Shown here: positions 44,248-55,999 of the stretch, in pieces
Layout: each line of letters begins with the position of its first letter
How positions within the stretch are numbered: position 1 is the first letter of the stretch
Source: Glebionis coronaria
Lineage: Eukaryota; Streptophyta; Magnoliopsida; Asterales; Asteraceae
Assembly (NCBI GenBank): GCA_025667525.1
Contig: JANFOE010000193.1
Span: 372,001 to 436,000 of the forward strand
Length of the DNA: 64,000 nt
Direction of reading: 5' to 3'
Translations under genes and position numbers: made by a program
The notes under the pieces: model-generated
The model's database searches: none
Told to the model about the DNA's origin: nothing
The model's input: the letters and a program-made list of their open reading frames with translations, nothing else

Positions 44248-44599
44248 TGTTGAGTCTTAGGATCTAGACTCATCTGGGATATATAACAATGATTGTAATA
44301 AGCACAGCGGAACATAAAGAACACAATCAAAGTTATGAACAAGGCTTTCTTATTCATAAAATACTAATAAGCTACTACTACTCCTGGTGCCTAATAGGCT
44401 TGACACCAGGAGAACGCACACACACCTTTAGTTTACATTGTATATAAATCAGTTAATGACCATGTGTGCCTAATCCTCTTTATATAATAGAGGTACTAGG
44501 GTTACATCACAACCCTAGCTTACTTACTAAGCTAACTATTTATTATTAAGTCCTTCATCTTCTTTTGTCATATCAACTCAAAATATATAAGTCCCAACA
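44248..44599 (-). mobile_element. Left LTR of element 5 (family A, reversed)
   Basis: 352 bp, plus-strand ends TGTTGAGTC and GTCCCAACA. On the minus strand the polypurine tract AAATAGGGGAAGAT (44600-44613) precedes it and a TATATAAAG box lies near 44480. It resembles family C in its tract and in the neighbouring words CCCCTTTTTGTCACATCAAC, but not in overall sequence. Confidence 0.8.
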
Positions 44600-45520
44600 A
44601 TCTTCCCCTATTTGATTTGACAAAACCAGTAAGCACAAGCTTCCCCTGAAGCTAATATAGATGAAGGCTAAGCTTCCCCTCGATCCATGCATTCTTCCCC
44701 TTTTTGTCACATCAACTCAAAAAGGATCGTCTTCCCCTTAAGAAATGCATGTCGAATCCAGTAGGCTTCTTTGGAGTGATCACTAATGAAGAAAATCAAA
44801 TATAACAAATTTTATGAAGAAGTGAAATATCCCAAACTTGGGTCTTATATCATCTCAGTTTTTATTACACGAGACTGATAACCCCCACAACTATAAGCCA
44901 ACTGTTAGCTATAACAATATATTTAATCCAACGATAAGGTGTATTGCTCACCAACAGTTTTTGGTACATAGGAACTGGTAACCTTCACAACTATGAGCCA
45001 GTTGTAAGCTATAACAATATATTTAGTCCAAAGACAAGGTGTATTGCTCACCTAAATGAGATATAAGAAGATAACAAGTTTGTGAAAAATCAACTCCAAC
45101 ATCAAATAAGCAATAATCAACTGTCTTCGTCAAGAAACCATAACTCACCATTAGGAACCATAAGCTAACCATCTCTTGCATCTTAAACTCAGTAGTACAG
45201 ATCATCCACTCATTCAGTGTGAAAAAGACATGCTTATTACAATAACATGTAATAAAATGTCTTTGTATAATTCTTGTAATCAATATATGCATGACGATCA
45301 CATGCAATGGCCGATAGTCTCAGTGAGCCCTGACGGATCAACCAGAAACCACTCGATGCTTATGATCATGCTAATTTTGTGATGATCATATCATGAACTG
45401 TATGGTATCATATGCCCCCCAAATATTTGTAAAAGAGCGTGTAACTGTTCCAATCAAGAATTATAGCATAAACTGAACTTTTGAAATAACCATATACCTC
45501 TTCATTGTTCAAGATCACTA
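44600..45520 (-). other. Non-coding internal DNA of family A with a 100 bp duplication
   Basis: No gene is visible. A unit of 100 bp, marked by TATAACAATATATTTA and AAGGTGTATTGCTCACC, is present twice (44874 and 44974). The border with the gag-bearing segment lies somewhere near 45400-45520 and cannot be fixed by eye. Confidence 0.55.
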
Positions 45521-45521
45521 G

Positions 45522-45612
45522 TAGGAACGACCAGGAGAAAACGACCAGGAGGAACCGACTAGGAGGAACCGACCAGTAGAAACTGTCCAGGAGGAACCGA
45601 CCAGTAGTAAGA
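45522..45612. repeat. Six-copy repeat of a 14-15 bp word (GACCAGGAGGAACC)
   Basis: Units vary at two or three places (CAGGAG, TAGGAG, CAGTAG). The complement (TCCTCCTGGTC, TCCTCCTAGTC) recurs at the start of the right LTR of element 5 (51535-51590), which links the two segments to one family. Confidence 0.75.
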
Positions 45613-46524
45613 AATAGCCAACCAGGAGCATCTCAAAAACCTTTTATTAGAATGATATTGTTTCATACTGCCAACATTATTACACACAGTTCTAGGAGAA
45701 ACATTCTTCCTAGGACTCAATAAACTAGGACCAGACACACTTGACTTAACAGCAACTCTTTCTTCACACATCCTAGCACCAGTAGCAGCATGATCATTCA
45801 ACTTGGAACTTGTAGGTCTTGACTCTTCACTTGAACCACTAGATGCAGAGTCACTGGCTTTGTCACTGAAAGTACACGAGACAAAGTCATTAGAATTATT
45901 AGAACTTTTTGGGGACTCATGCATCTGTGATCCATCCAAGTCATTATGCCAGGAAGTGGGCATAAAAGTTCCAGTAAGAGGGGGAGGGACAACATGCATT
46001 TCTGCTGCTGGTTTAAACCTATTGTAACTAGGTTTTCCCTCGTCCTCTTTGTCGGCATCAAAGACACTCGAAAAAGATAAATCAAACACATCCTCTGAAT
46101 CAATATATTTTTCAAATCCGAACCCTCTTTTAGTTCTACCAGACATGCTACTATCAATTAATTTTGAAAGATTTTTAGGTGCCTTTTGCCATTTTTCAAA
46201 TCTCAACGTTGTAGCATCTAATTTTTCTTGCATCTCCTGTTTTTCTTTGATACTGGCATCTCTTACTTTTTCTGTATATTTAAGCATATTAGTTGTGTTT
46301 TCTAAATCGATGCTTAGTATCCGGATTTTATCCTCATACTCACGTTGAGTATCTTGTAGCCACCTCTTTTGTTGTTCCAATGTGTTTAAAGAAGCCTTAT
46401 AGGCTTGAACCTCTAAAAAATACTTATCATTTTGATCATTTACTTCATTAAATTGGGACAACAATTCTGAGTATTTATCATGACAACCAAGAGGACAATG
46501 TTGTACCTGAGGTGAGATGCCCAT
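45613..46524 (-). pseudogene. Copia gag fragment, inverted (coiled coil part)
   Basis: This is part of the gag region of an Asteraceae-type copia polyprotein. A coiled coil (NDKYFLEVQAYKASLNTLEQQKRW, LSIDLENTTNMLKYTEKVRD) is followed by KNLSKLIDSSMSGRTKRGFGF and YNRFKPAAEMHVVPPPLTG, then a Ser-rich stretch. Both ends are truncated. The frame runs on into the 14 bp repeat at 45522-45612, which is not gag. The zinc knuckle expected further on is absent. Protease, integrase and RT are missing. It points away from the RNase H that follows at 46530, so an inversion or a strand-switching event must have joined them. Confidence 0.8.
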
Positions 46525-46529
46525 TAGAG

Positions 46530-46820
46530 CAAACTCGTGTGCTTCTTCTGATCCAAAATCAGATGTTAGATTATGGTTTCAATTTTATGAACACCAAAAT
46601 TTTTATTGACAATCAAAGCACTATCTGCATTGTGAAGAATCCTGTTTTTCATCAGCGAACAAAGCATATTGAAATTCGGCATCATTTTATACGGGATGCC
46701 AATGAGAAGAAGCTGATACAGGTTCTTAAAGTTCATACGGATGATAATGTTGCTGATTTGCTGACTAAAGCATTTGATGGTCCTCGCTTCAACCACTTGT
46801 GGTTCACATTGGGATGGTAA
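46530..46820 (+). pseudogene. Copia RNase H, C-terminal part of pol
   Basis: Recognised by IQNQMLDYGFNFMNTKIFIDNQST, VKNPVFHQRTKHIEIRHHFIRD and HTDDNVADLLTKAFD, the standard end of a plant copia polyprotein. The domain starts abruptly next to the inverted gag, so RT, integrase and protease are missing. A stop at 46820 ends pol. Two AGGGGAGGCT words, resembling polypurine tracts, follow at about 46840-46865. Confidence 0.85.
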
Positions 46821-47454
46821 ATCCTTGAGATCTAGGATTGAGGGGAGGCTAAGCCTAAGGGGAGGCTTTGTGTACATATTCTTTGGACAGACTAACATAT
46901 TGGTAGCTTTTAACAATATATTATCTTGGTTCTGGTGGTGTGTGTTATTCCTGGTGGAGGATTTTGCTCACTTCTGGTGGTTATATTCTTTCATGACGAG
47001 CTTCTAGTCATCATTGGTTCGCTTCTAGTCATAATTGGTTGGCTTCTGGTGGTTCAAAATCCTTCTTTGTCAAGTGGTGATTGGCTTCTAGTACTGGTCT
47101 GGGACACTGTTCATTCTTATTGTCCTTTTTTGACCACATTTTGCTTATGATCTGACCATTGTGTGCTTTGACTTTTAGTCAACGCTTCCAATTCTGGTAT
47201 TTACATTTTTAATTAACTTTGGTAACTTGGAATTTGGGAATTATGTTAAAAGGGGCAAGTGGTTACTATGCAATAATGTGTAATTTGAAAGGGCAACCCC
47301 CCCATTAATAGGGGTCAATGAACAGTTACTACTTTCCTTATTAATGGTCAAATTAACCCCCTTGACTCAATCATTCCATTCATCACACACACAAAACCGA
47401 TCCTACTCTCTCAACCCTAACCAAAATCCTCCTTCAATCAATTAATCAAGATCC
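46821..47454 (+). other. Spacer between copia pol and the extra reading frame; possible promoter and leader
   Basis: The first half has repeated TTGGCTTCTGGTGG words. The last 110 bp before the ATG of the next frame is CT- and CA-rich (CATCACACACACAAAACC, CTCTCAACCCTAACC), like a plant 5' leader, and is preceded by AT-rich DNA. No certain TATA box was found. Confidence 0.45.
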
Positions 47455-50400
47455 ATGGCTGCCCTAGTATACCAACCTGCTCACAACAAGGTCGCCTTTC
47501 TAGGTGATGGTCCCCATCGTGATGATTTTACAGATATTCTGGATTTCATTGAGGCTTCAAACCTAAGGTATGCTTTTACTGTATGTCCCACTATTTATGA
47601 TAGTGTTATTCGTCAATTTTGGGCATCTGCTCGTCTTGTGGTTGTGGTTGGTCGTCCACGTGAACTCCATGCTACCATAGATGGACGTTCATACGTGGTG
47701 TCTGAGGCTTCTATTCGATCTTCTCTTCATCTTCAAGATGAAGGTGGTGTTGAGTCCCTCCCTAATTCGGAGGTATTGGAGGGGATGGCTGCTATAGGGT
47801 ACAATCATGGGGGGAAGTTTAACTTTCAGAAAAATAGGTTTTCCCCCCAATGGAAGCTTTTGGTGCATTTTCTGATTCATTGTTTAAGTCCCAAGTCTGG
47901 GAGTTGGGATGCTTTCCCTACTCCTTTGGCTACTGGTCTCATTTGCTTGGCTCAGGGTAGAGTTTTTAATTTCTCTCATTATTTGTTTGAGGGGATGGTT
48001 AGTAATCTATTTAATGCTGGTTCCAGAAAGAAGTTTCTTATGTATCCTAGGTTTTTACAACAAATACTAGTTTGCATTCCTCGTGATAGGTCTGAACATG
48101 TGCCGTCTAAGCTTACTACAAAAGTGTATTATAATATGGTCCATGGGTTTACCGGGGAATGGAGGCCCCTTACTGAGGCCATGTTGGGGTTGGCTCAGGG
48201 TCCTCCTGATGTTGTTGAAATTGATGATGATCCTATGGAGGAGGAGGCTCCTACTGGTGGTGCTTCTCATGTGGTTGAAGAGGAGCTGGTTGAGGAGGTG
48301 GTGGTTGAAAGACTATCCCCTTCCAAGGATGGTCCTTCTTCAGTACCACAGAAGTCTCCATTTATGGAGACTCCACCTCCTAGTCCTACTCCACACTCTG
48401 CTGATAAGCCTTTTGGTGCTAGTACTCCTAATGTTGACCCATCTGTTGCTTCAGGCTCCAATGACGCCTTCCATGGTCCAAGTCCTCTTGGTGGGCAGGC
48501 GAAGGAGCCTATTGAACTTATGTCGTTACTTGATCTTATGCACAGGTATCATGAGCAGATTCTTTCCTTGGAAGCTGATTTGAATCAACACCGGAAACTT
48601 ACTAGGGAGTTTGTTCTTCCTCTGGTTGATCGCATCAAAGCTTTGGAGACTCAGTAAAGACGACGAAAGAAGCATGTGATCCACTCTGATTCTGATGAGG
48701 AGGTTAAGGAGTGTGTTGAGGATGGTTTGACATTGTTGGCAAAGGCTGACTTTGCTGATAAATTGTATGATGATTTGCCGGTTCCTCCGACATCTTCCAG
48801 TGTTCCTTCTCCGGCTGGTGTTTCCACTCCTATGGATGGGGCTTCTGGTCCTGCTACTGGTTCCAATGCTGGTCCATCCCATGACTCAAAGGGGAAGGCC
48901 CCAATGACTGATGCTCCCGCACCACCTCGCAAACGTACCCGCAGACAGCTTGAGGAGGATAGGCTAGGTGAGGAGGCTGCTCAACGGATCCAAGTCGAGA
49001 TTGATGAAGCTGATAGGGCTGCGGCGGAGGCGCTTCAACAACAGAGGCGTGAACAAGTTCAGCACGATGCAATGCATTGGAATGACAGTGATTGGATGCA
49101 GGTTTTGACTATTCTTACCAGGGATTTTGCCCAGTTCACTGATCTTTTTGGTGACGATGTGGATGAGCATAACTGTATTCCAAGAGCCATGGTGTTGATG
49201 CGCAAGCATCAGTTGGAGCTTGCTGCACAGCTTCGTGAGAAGAGAAAGAACAGACCTTTATCAAGAACTGAGGAGCGAAAGCAGATGCAGCGATATGTGA
49301 AGTATCAGTCCGCTGCTTATTTTCAAGCTGGTTGGAAGTGGGACAAGGTTCGAGCTTTGTCTTTTGATGAGCTTGAGGCACTTTATGAACGTATGGTCAA
49401 GCATCAGAGTCAACCGATTCCGGAATGCTTTATCTACCATCCTTCTCCTCGTATGATGACCACTTCTTCCCCTGCTGTTACTACTGGTCCTTCCTCTGAT
49501 CCTACTCCTGGTTCTGCTGCTAGTCCATCGGTTTTTGTTGCTACTTCAGTTGGTACCACCGCTTCTCCTTTGGTTTCACCTTTGGGTTCTTCTTCAGGTC
49601 CTGCTACCACCACCACACATGCTACCACCACCACACATGCTACCACCACCACACAAGCTACCACCACCACCTTTGCTACCACAGCAACTACACCTGCTAC
49701 ACCTGATAAGCCATCCCCATCACCACCGGTTCCTGGAACTCAACCTATTCCTACTTCTAGTACAGCTCCTATTGATCCCTTGGGTGGGCAAACTAATGAG
49801 TCTACTTCTCATGCTCCCACTGCTGCTGCTGAGGTAAAGGTAAAGGTTGAACCCACACCTAGTGATCCCACACCTCGACGTTCGCTTCGCCAGAAATCAG
49901 CTCGACGTGTTAGACGTGGCAAGACGGTCCCTTATGAGAAGCGTGATCCTGAAAATTTGATTGATGCCGCTTCTGACAGTGATTCTGATTTGCCTTTGGA
50001 AAATGGACATATTACTGGTTGGACGGTTGAGCGTTCCACAACTCTTCCTGGTATGGTATCCCATAGGATTACTCTTAGTGATGTGTCTGTAAGGTTGGCT
50101 TCGGGTTTGCAGGGTGTGTTGTCTTGGGCTGATCGTAAAGATCTTATGGCTTTATATGGGTTTGTGGATTCTGGCATGCCTTTTGATCCCATGGCTATGT
50201 CTTCCTGGCCTGGTCTGCGCATATGGGCTGATCTTAAGCTGATGCTTGATGCACCTCCTCATGCTCCTGTTTCTGGAATATGGAAGGATCAGATGCAATG
50301 GGTGATTCAGAGATAGAAGTTATATGCGGGATGTGGTGTGCATATGTTGGAGTTGGAATCTGGTCATATGGTTTTCATGCTCACAGACGTGGATTATCCT

Positions 50401-50550
50401 TTGACGATTGCTTCAATGGAGGCTATGTTGGCTAGTCACTTTCAAATTTCAAATGCTCCATCAGGGAATGAGTCCTCTATGGCAACAACATTGGTGGAAG
50501 GCATCCAGGCTCGTTTGAAAGCAGATAAGAAGGCTGCTTCTGGTCTCTGA
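47455..50550 (+). pseudogene. Extra reading frame downstream of copia pol (about 1,030 codons, two stops)
   Basis: One long frame starts ATGGCTGCC at 47455 with a good start context. It is interrupted only by TAA at 48655-48657 and TAG at 50314-50316; before, between and after them the frame is the same. The N-terminal third (about 1-210) is globular with ASNLRYAFTVCPTIYDSVIRQFW and SPQWKLLVHFLIHCLS, which I recognise as the conserved start of the extra frame in Asteraceae copia elements. The middle is acidic and low in complexity, with an RKRTRRQLEEDR patch. A helical region (ERKQMQRYVKYQSAAYF) and a Pro/Thr/Ser-rich part with an 18 bp minisatellite (49609-49680) follow. The position is that of the env-like gene of Sireviruses. 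No signal peptide or membrane segment is evident, and the function is unknown. Confidence 0.7.
49609..49680 (+). repeat. 18 bp minisatellite inside the extra frame
   Basis: Four copies of GCTACCACCACCACACAT, the last ones slightly changed, encode an ATTTTH repeat. The length is a multiple of three, so the frame is kept. Confidence 0.85.
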
Positions 50551-51513
50551 TTTGGTTGGTTTGTAAGTGTTTATGGTTTGTATTTTTTGTTCATTTGTTC
50601 ATATTATCATTCTTTTCACCAATATGTAACGTGATTGGTGAATTTCATTCTTTATAGTTAAAAAAAAATACTTTTTATATAGTATCTACTTATACTTTAA
50701 CAAATCATGGATTTTATACTTGTGAATATGATACCATTTGCTGCTTCACACTATGGGTTCTGGTTACTGAATTGTGCTTGTGCTGGTTACTGGTTTCACC
50801 TGGTGTTGGACTTGGTCCTCACAACAAATGGTCCTCAACTCACCATGTCTAATCGACAAGAAAGAGTTGATTCACCTTGAGGGTACGGCTCCTGCTGCGA
50901 TTCTCAAATCCATTGATGGTTGCCAGGTTACCCAAAACTAGATGGTTTTCACTTGCCATGGTCCTAGACTAAAAAGTGGCTAATCTAAGGGGGGTACGGC
51001 TCTTGGTAAAGATTTTATCAAATCCGTTGATAGCTGTAATAGCTTGCTTAAAGCTATAGGGTTTTCAACTCACCGATGCTTCATTGCTGAGAGTTGGCGA
51101 GTCCAGAGGGGTACGACTTCTGGTAAAGACATATCAAATCCGTTGACGGCTATGATGGTTTGCCTAAAATCTTCAGGGTACCCCCACTCACCATTGATTC
51201 ACGTTCTAAGAGTTGGGTTGGGTTCTAGTCTCCCAGGGTGATGCTTATTCCACCAGAAAGACTGGCTAGCCCAAGAGCGAGCAGCTACTTGGTAAAGGCT
51301 CATCAAATCTGCTCATGTTGCTGAAAAGATTCAACACGATGCTGATTTGTTCCAAGCTTTGAAGAAGCTTCTAGTGTTTCATGTTACGGCGGTTCTTCTG
51401 ACTCTTATCTTGCTGATGCTGCTTTTAGTTTTGCTGATTAAATCCTCGGGATTTCTTGCACGTTTTCCAGGAAACTTGAACTCAACAGGTCAAATTCAAG
51501 TTTAGGGGAGGAT
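50551..51513 (+). repeat. 3' non-coding region with degenerate 115-125 bp tandem repeats and polypurine tract
   Basis: Three to four diverged units lie between about 50830 and 51320. Each has GGTACGGCTC or a similar word, TGGTAAAG, ATCAAATCCGTTGA and CTCACCAT. Several units carry a G-run (AGGGGGGTACGG, AGAGGGGTACG) like a polypurine tract. The true tract TTTAGGGGAGGAT (51501-51513) directly precedes the LTR. Confidence 0.65.
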
Positions 51514-51947
51514 TGTTAGGACCATTGGTATGTAGTTCCTCCTAGTCCTAGTAGTAGTAGGAGCAAGTCGTGCTCCTGGTCCTGGTCAAAGTCAAACTTT
51601 ATTATTTGTTTATTATTCTGTTAGTATATGCATGAGATATGTTAGGAAAGGATATGCATATCAGTTTTACACGTTTTGTTTAATGTTGTATTAGGGTTTC
51701 CTTGTAGTATAAAAGGAACCTTAGGCAGAAGGGTTATGGATACCTTCACCAAACGTAGTTCTAGTGATTATCAATATTAGAAATCCTTAGAAAGGATCAA
51801 GTCTTTATAGTTATTCTGTTCTTCTTTATTATATTTGTATTCTGCATTCATATTGTGTATAGAGTCTCTCTGTGAATTGACTTGTGATTACAGAAGTCAT
51901 TCACCGTTCCTGACAGGCTGCAAGATCTACATCTAGTAGACCCAACA
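51514..51947 (+). mobile_element. Right LTR of element 5 (family B, plus orientation)
   Basis: 434 bp, TGTTAGGACC to GACCCAACA, with a TATAAAAG box near 51707. It is unlike the left LTR except for the terminal CAACA. Its start shares the TCCTCCTAGTCC words with the repeat at 45522. Confidence 0.85.
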
Positions 51948-53410
51948 CTCTTTTACAAGGCTATCCCGATTACATAATCAAATCCAATAAATTACCTCAC
52001 GAATTGTTTCTAACTCGCATTAAAATCATTAATCCCTTTTAAAAATATCCGAGCCATAAATATCAACTTGATATTCTATATGAAAACGGATATTCCATGT
52101 ACATTCGTGTGTAATTTCCTCCTTTTTGTATGCTAAAAACGCACCAATTTTCTCAACAGCAGCAATCCTTGTGTTATCCGAGATCCTCCTTTATCCAACA
52201 TATCTGGAATGTGTATTGTCCAATATCGGACAATACTTGTCAACGTTTAGATTAACCATTTCTCGAACAACACTGTCAACGCTGTTAGCGTTTGACTTAT
52301 TCTGTCAGCGTCAAAATAAAGCCTGTCAACGTCTACTCTTACACTTTTTCAAAATCCATGTCTCCTTCTGTTTAACTAAAGATCATCAAGGATTTTTCTT
52401 TCACGTGATGTCCAGCCAATCTTTATGCACAAGATCATTGAAACACACGTGAATAAACAAAGTCTTATGTTTCTGCCTGGGAGTACGTAGAAATTATAAA
52501 CTGTACTTCATGAATAAAGCCCAGCTTAATACCAAGCCCAAACATACTCTCATAGAAACAGAACTCGCCGACCAATTTGTGTAGATATATTTCTCGTCAA
52601 TTATGCACAAACCCTAAAAATTAGGGATGCATAAAACTAAAAGAAAATATAGTCCTAAAACTTAGCCACCACATATTGTATTCTTTAAAACTTACGTGCC
52701 AACCATTCCTAAAAATCAGCAAAATCTTCATGTGATTACGCTGTAGATTTTATCCAAATCCTCCATGTATCATAAACGTAACAGATAAGAATCTTGCTTA
52801 TAAATCACGTCTGAAATTTCGTGAATGAATCTTGTATTCAAAAACCATTAGCAACACAAATCACACGTAAATATTAATGATACTAATCATGTTTCATTTT
52901 TACATCATGACTGCTGCTATTACTGTTTATCATAGATCTAGGGCTTTTGGAAAACCCTAAATATCATTATCACAGCCATGATCATATAATAACTTGCTAG
53001 GGTTCATCATGATTGCAAGAATCACTCACCAAAGCTAGCAAGATTATTTATAACAACCAGAAACATGTCTTACTTTTCTGTAGAAGAATGATCTAGGGTT
53101 TGGAGAAACCCTAAATCATGATTTTATGCAAATCTGAAAATCATCGCTACAGCCAACTTTGACGCTTAATAACTTTTTCCTGGGGATAAAACTGGACAAT
53201 CCCCCCGGTGGATGTCTAGATATATGTGTATAGAACACACAAAAGAAACTTCGTGACGATCCAACGGTTCAATCAAAAGTTATGACCTTCTGAATACTGC
53301 TGCGCACACAAAAACGTCCAGAAAAACCCTAGACGGATTTTTCTTCTTTTCACCATACACGAACACCTTGTTGGTCCTAGCATCATGAGCCACGAGGCTC
53401 TGATACAAAT
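51948..53410 (-). mobile_element. C internal region 2, second part
   Basis: It continues from 44247 after the CTCTT duplication and is collinear with 41628-43086. It is non-coding. The primer site at its end has one change (GATACAAAT instead of GATACCAAT). Confidence 0.88.
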
Positions 53411-53949
53411 TGTGGAAACTTTGGTTTCCGGATCTTTTAAGCAACTAGGAATGCATCATTTTCATATGATTATACAATCAAAGCGGAATTAGAACACGAC
53501 ACATTAACAAGGTGTTTAGGGCACAAATAACATGAATTAAACAAATAGATTTCTAATTATATTGATAATCAACAATCATAGACGTGTATACATTGAATCC
53601 CACGTCTAGTCGACACACGCTTTAGGTTTACATTGTGAATGAACTTATTAAAAACCTAATAACCCTTGGTTCCTTTTATAGTATAAGGATTATGGTTTTA
53701 CAAGAGATAATAATGAATAAACAAGTAAATATTCTATATATCCAAATAGAAGCTTAAGGCTTTTTGTCTACGTTTCTAACAATGCTTACATTGTACATGA
53801 CAATGCTTGGATTGTACATGACAAGGCTTGCTTTGTCAACCTTGGATTTACTCTTGTCAACGCTTAGATTGCTCTTGACAACGCTTAGACAAAATCTTAA
53901 TGTTTTCTTTGTTTTTGAGTTTCTGCCACATCAACTTTTTGACCCAACA
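53411..53949 (-). mobile_element. C LTR 3
   Basis: 539 bp, with a deletion of about 35 bp relative to the other C LTRs near 53735 and a polypurine tract changed by one base (CTTCCTCTAG). Confidence 0.88.
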
Positions 53950-55999
53950 ATCTTCCTCTAGTTGATGTCGGCAAAACTCTATGTGTATCTCTTGTAAGTT
54001 GTACATGATATTCAAATTGCTTCCCCTCGAGTGTAGCATGTATCTTCCCTTTTTGTCACATCAACAGGAAAGTAAATAATGTATGCAATCTTGAAGATTC
54101 TCCAAATGTAGACTCTGTATAATGATCTTGAAGAAAAATAAATAAAGCATTCTTGATGTAGAAGTAGAATAACCCAACCTTGTGTTCCATGTCTTGTACT
54201 ATCCATGTGATAAAGAACTTATACTCTACCAAGTATAAGTAGACCTCGATCCCTTGTCAATATTCTCATCCTATGTAAGACATTGAGCATGATAATGTAA
54301 CTCCTTCAAGTGTTATGACAAGTCTTCGTCACCAACCATATAAAGCACGAACAAGTTATCTTCAAACCAATGGTATCCCTCCATGATTTAAAGATATGAT
54401 AAAACACAAACTCGCGAAAATCTTCTTCAATCATCAAACCTACCATAAAAATTCTTCCCCTTAAGCTAACACCTCTTCATGATGATTCTTAATCTTCATA
54501 TCATATGTAAAAGCTTAACTACGGATAACTCTTTTACAAGGCTATCCCGATTACATAATCAAATCCAATAAATTACCTCACGAATTGTTGCTAACTCGCA
54601 TTAAAATCATTAATCCCTTTTAAAAATATCCGAGCCATAAATATCAACTTGATATTCTATATGAAAACGGATATTCCTTGTACATTCGTGTGTAATTTCC
54701 TCCTTTTTGTATGCTAAAAACATACCAATTTTCTCAACAGCAGCAATCCTTGTGTTATCCGAGATCCTCCTTTATCCAACATATCTGGAATGTGTATTGT
54801 CCAATATCGGACAATACTTGTCAACGTTCAGATTAACCATTTCTCGGACAACACTGTCAACGCTGTCAGCGTTTGACTTATTCTGTCAGCGTCAAAATAA
54901 AGCATGTCAACGTCTACTCTTACACTTTGTCAAAATCCATGTCTCCTTCTGTTTAACTAAAGATCATCAAGGATTTTTCTTTCATGTGATGTCCAGCCAA
55001 TCTTTATGCACAAGATCATTGAAACACACGTGAATAAACAAAGTCTTATGTTTCTGCCTGGAAGTACGTAGAAATTATAAATTGTACTTCATGAATAAAT
55101 CCCAGCTTAATACCAAGCCCAAACATACTCTCATAGAAACAGAACTCGCCGACCAATTTGTGTAGATATATTTCTCGTCAATTATGCACAAACCCTAAAA
55201 ATCAGGGATGCATATAACTAAAAGAAAATATAGTCCTAAAACTTAGCCACCACATACTGTATTCTTTAAAACCTACGTGCCAACCATTCCTAAAAATCAG
55301 CAAAATCTTCATGTGATTACGCTGTAGATTTTATCCAAATCCTCCATGTATCATAAACGTAACAGATAAGAATCTTGCTTATAAATCACGTCTGAAATCC
55401 CGTGAATGAATCTTGTATTCAAAAACCATCAGCAACACAAATCACACGTAAATATTAAGGACACTAATCATGTTTCATTCTTACATCATGACTGCTGCTA
55501 TTACTGTTTATCATAGATCTAGGGCTTTTGGAAAACCCTAAATATCATTATCACAGCCATGATCATATAATAACTTGCTAGTGTTCATCATGATTGCAAG
55601 AATCACTCACCAAAGCTAGCAAGATTAGTTATAACAACCAGAAACATGTCTTCCTTTTCTGTAGAAGAATGATCTAGGGTTTGGAGAAACCCTAAATCAT
55701 GATTTTATGCAAATCTGAAAATCTGAAAATCATCTCTATAGCCAACTTTGACGCTTAATAACTTTTTCCTGGGGATAAAACTGGACAATCCCTTTGGTGG
55801 ATGTCTAGATATATGTGTATAGAACACACACAAGAAATTTTGTGACGATCCAACGGTTCAATCAAAAGTTATGACCTTCTGAATACTGCTGCGCACACAA
55901 AAACGTCTAGAAAAACCCTAGACGGATTTTTCTTCTTTTCACCATACACGAACACCTTGTTGGTCCTAGCATCACGAGCCACGAGGCTCTGATACCAAT
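53950..55999 (-). mobile_element. C internal region 3 (non-coding)
   Basis: 2,050 bp, uninterrupted, the most complete internal copy. It shows the empty site of element 5 (ACTCTTTTACAAGG near 54530) and the intact primer site GGCTCTGATACCA (55985-55997). Confidence 0.88.

Larger units (their letters stand above)
44248..51947. mobile_element. Element 5: chimeric copia insertion with inverted, unlike LTRs
   Basis: 7.7 kb inserted with a perfect 5 bp target duplication CTCTT (44243-44247 and 51948-51952). The uninterrupted site is visible in C internals 1 and 3. The left end is an LTR in minus orientation with its polypurine tract to the right. The right end is a different LTR in plus orientation with its polypurine tract to the left. 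Between them are a minus-strand gag fragment and a plus-strand RNase H joined head to head near 46512-46545, then a large extra frame. Thus both outer ends are the U5 ends of 3' LTRs. Confidence 0.8.

Noticed and set aside
46840..46870. Possible internal LTR border after copia RNase H because of AGGGGAGGCT words
   Set aside because: No TG...CA LTR follows, and the large extra frame and the true polypurine tract lie further downstream.
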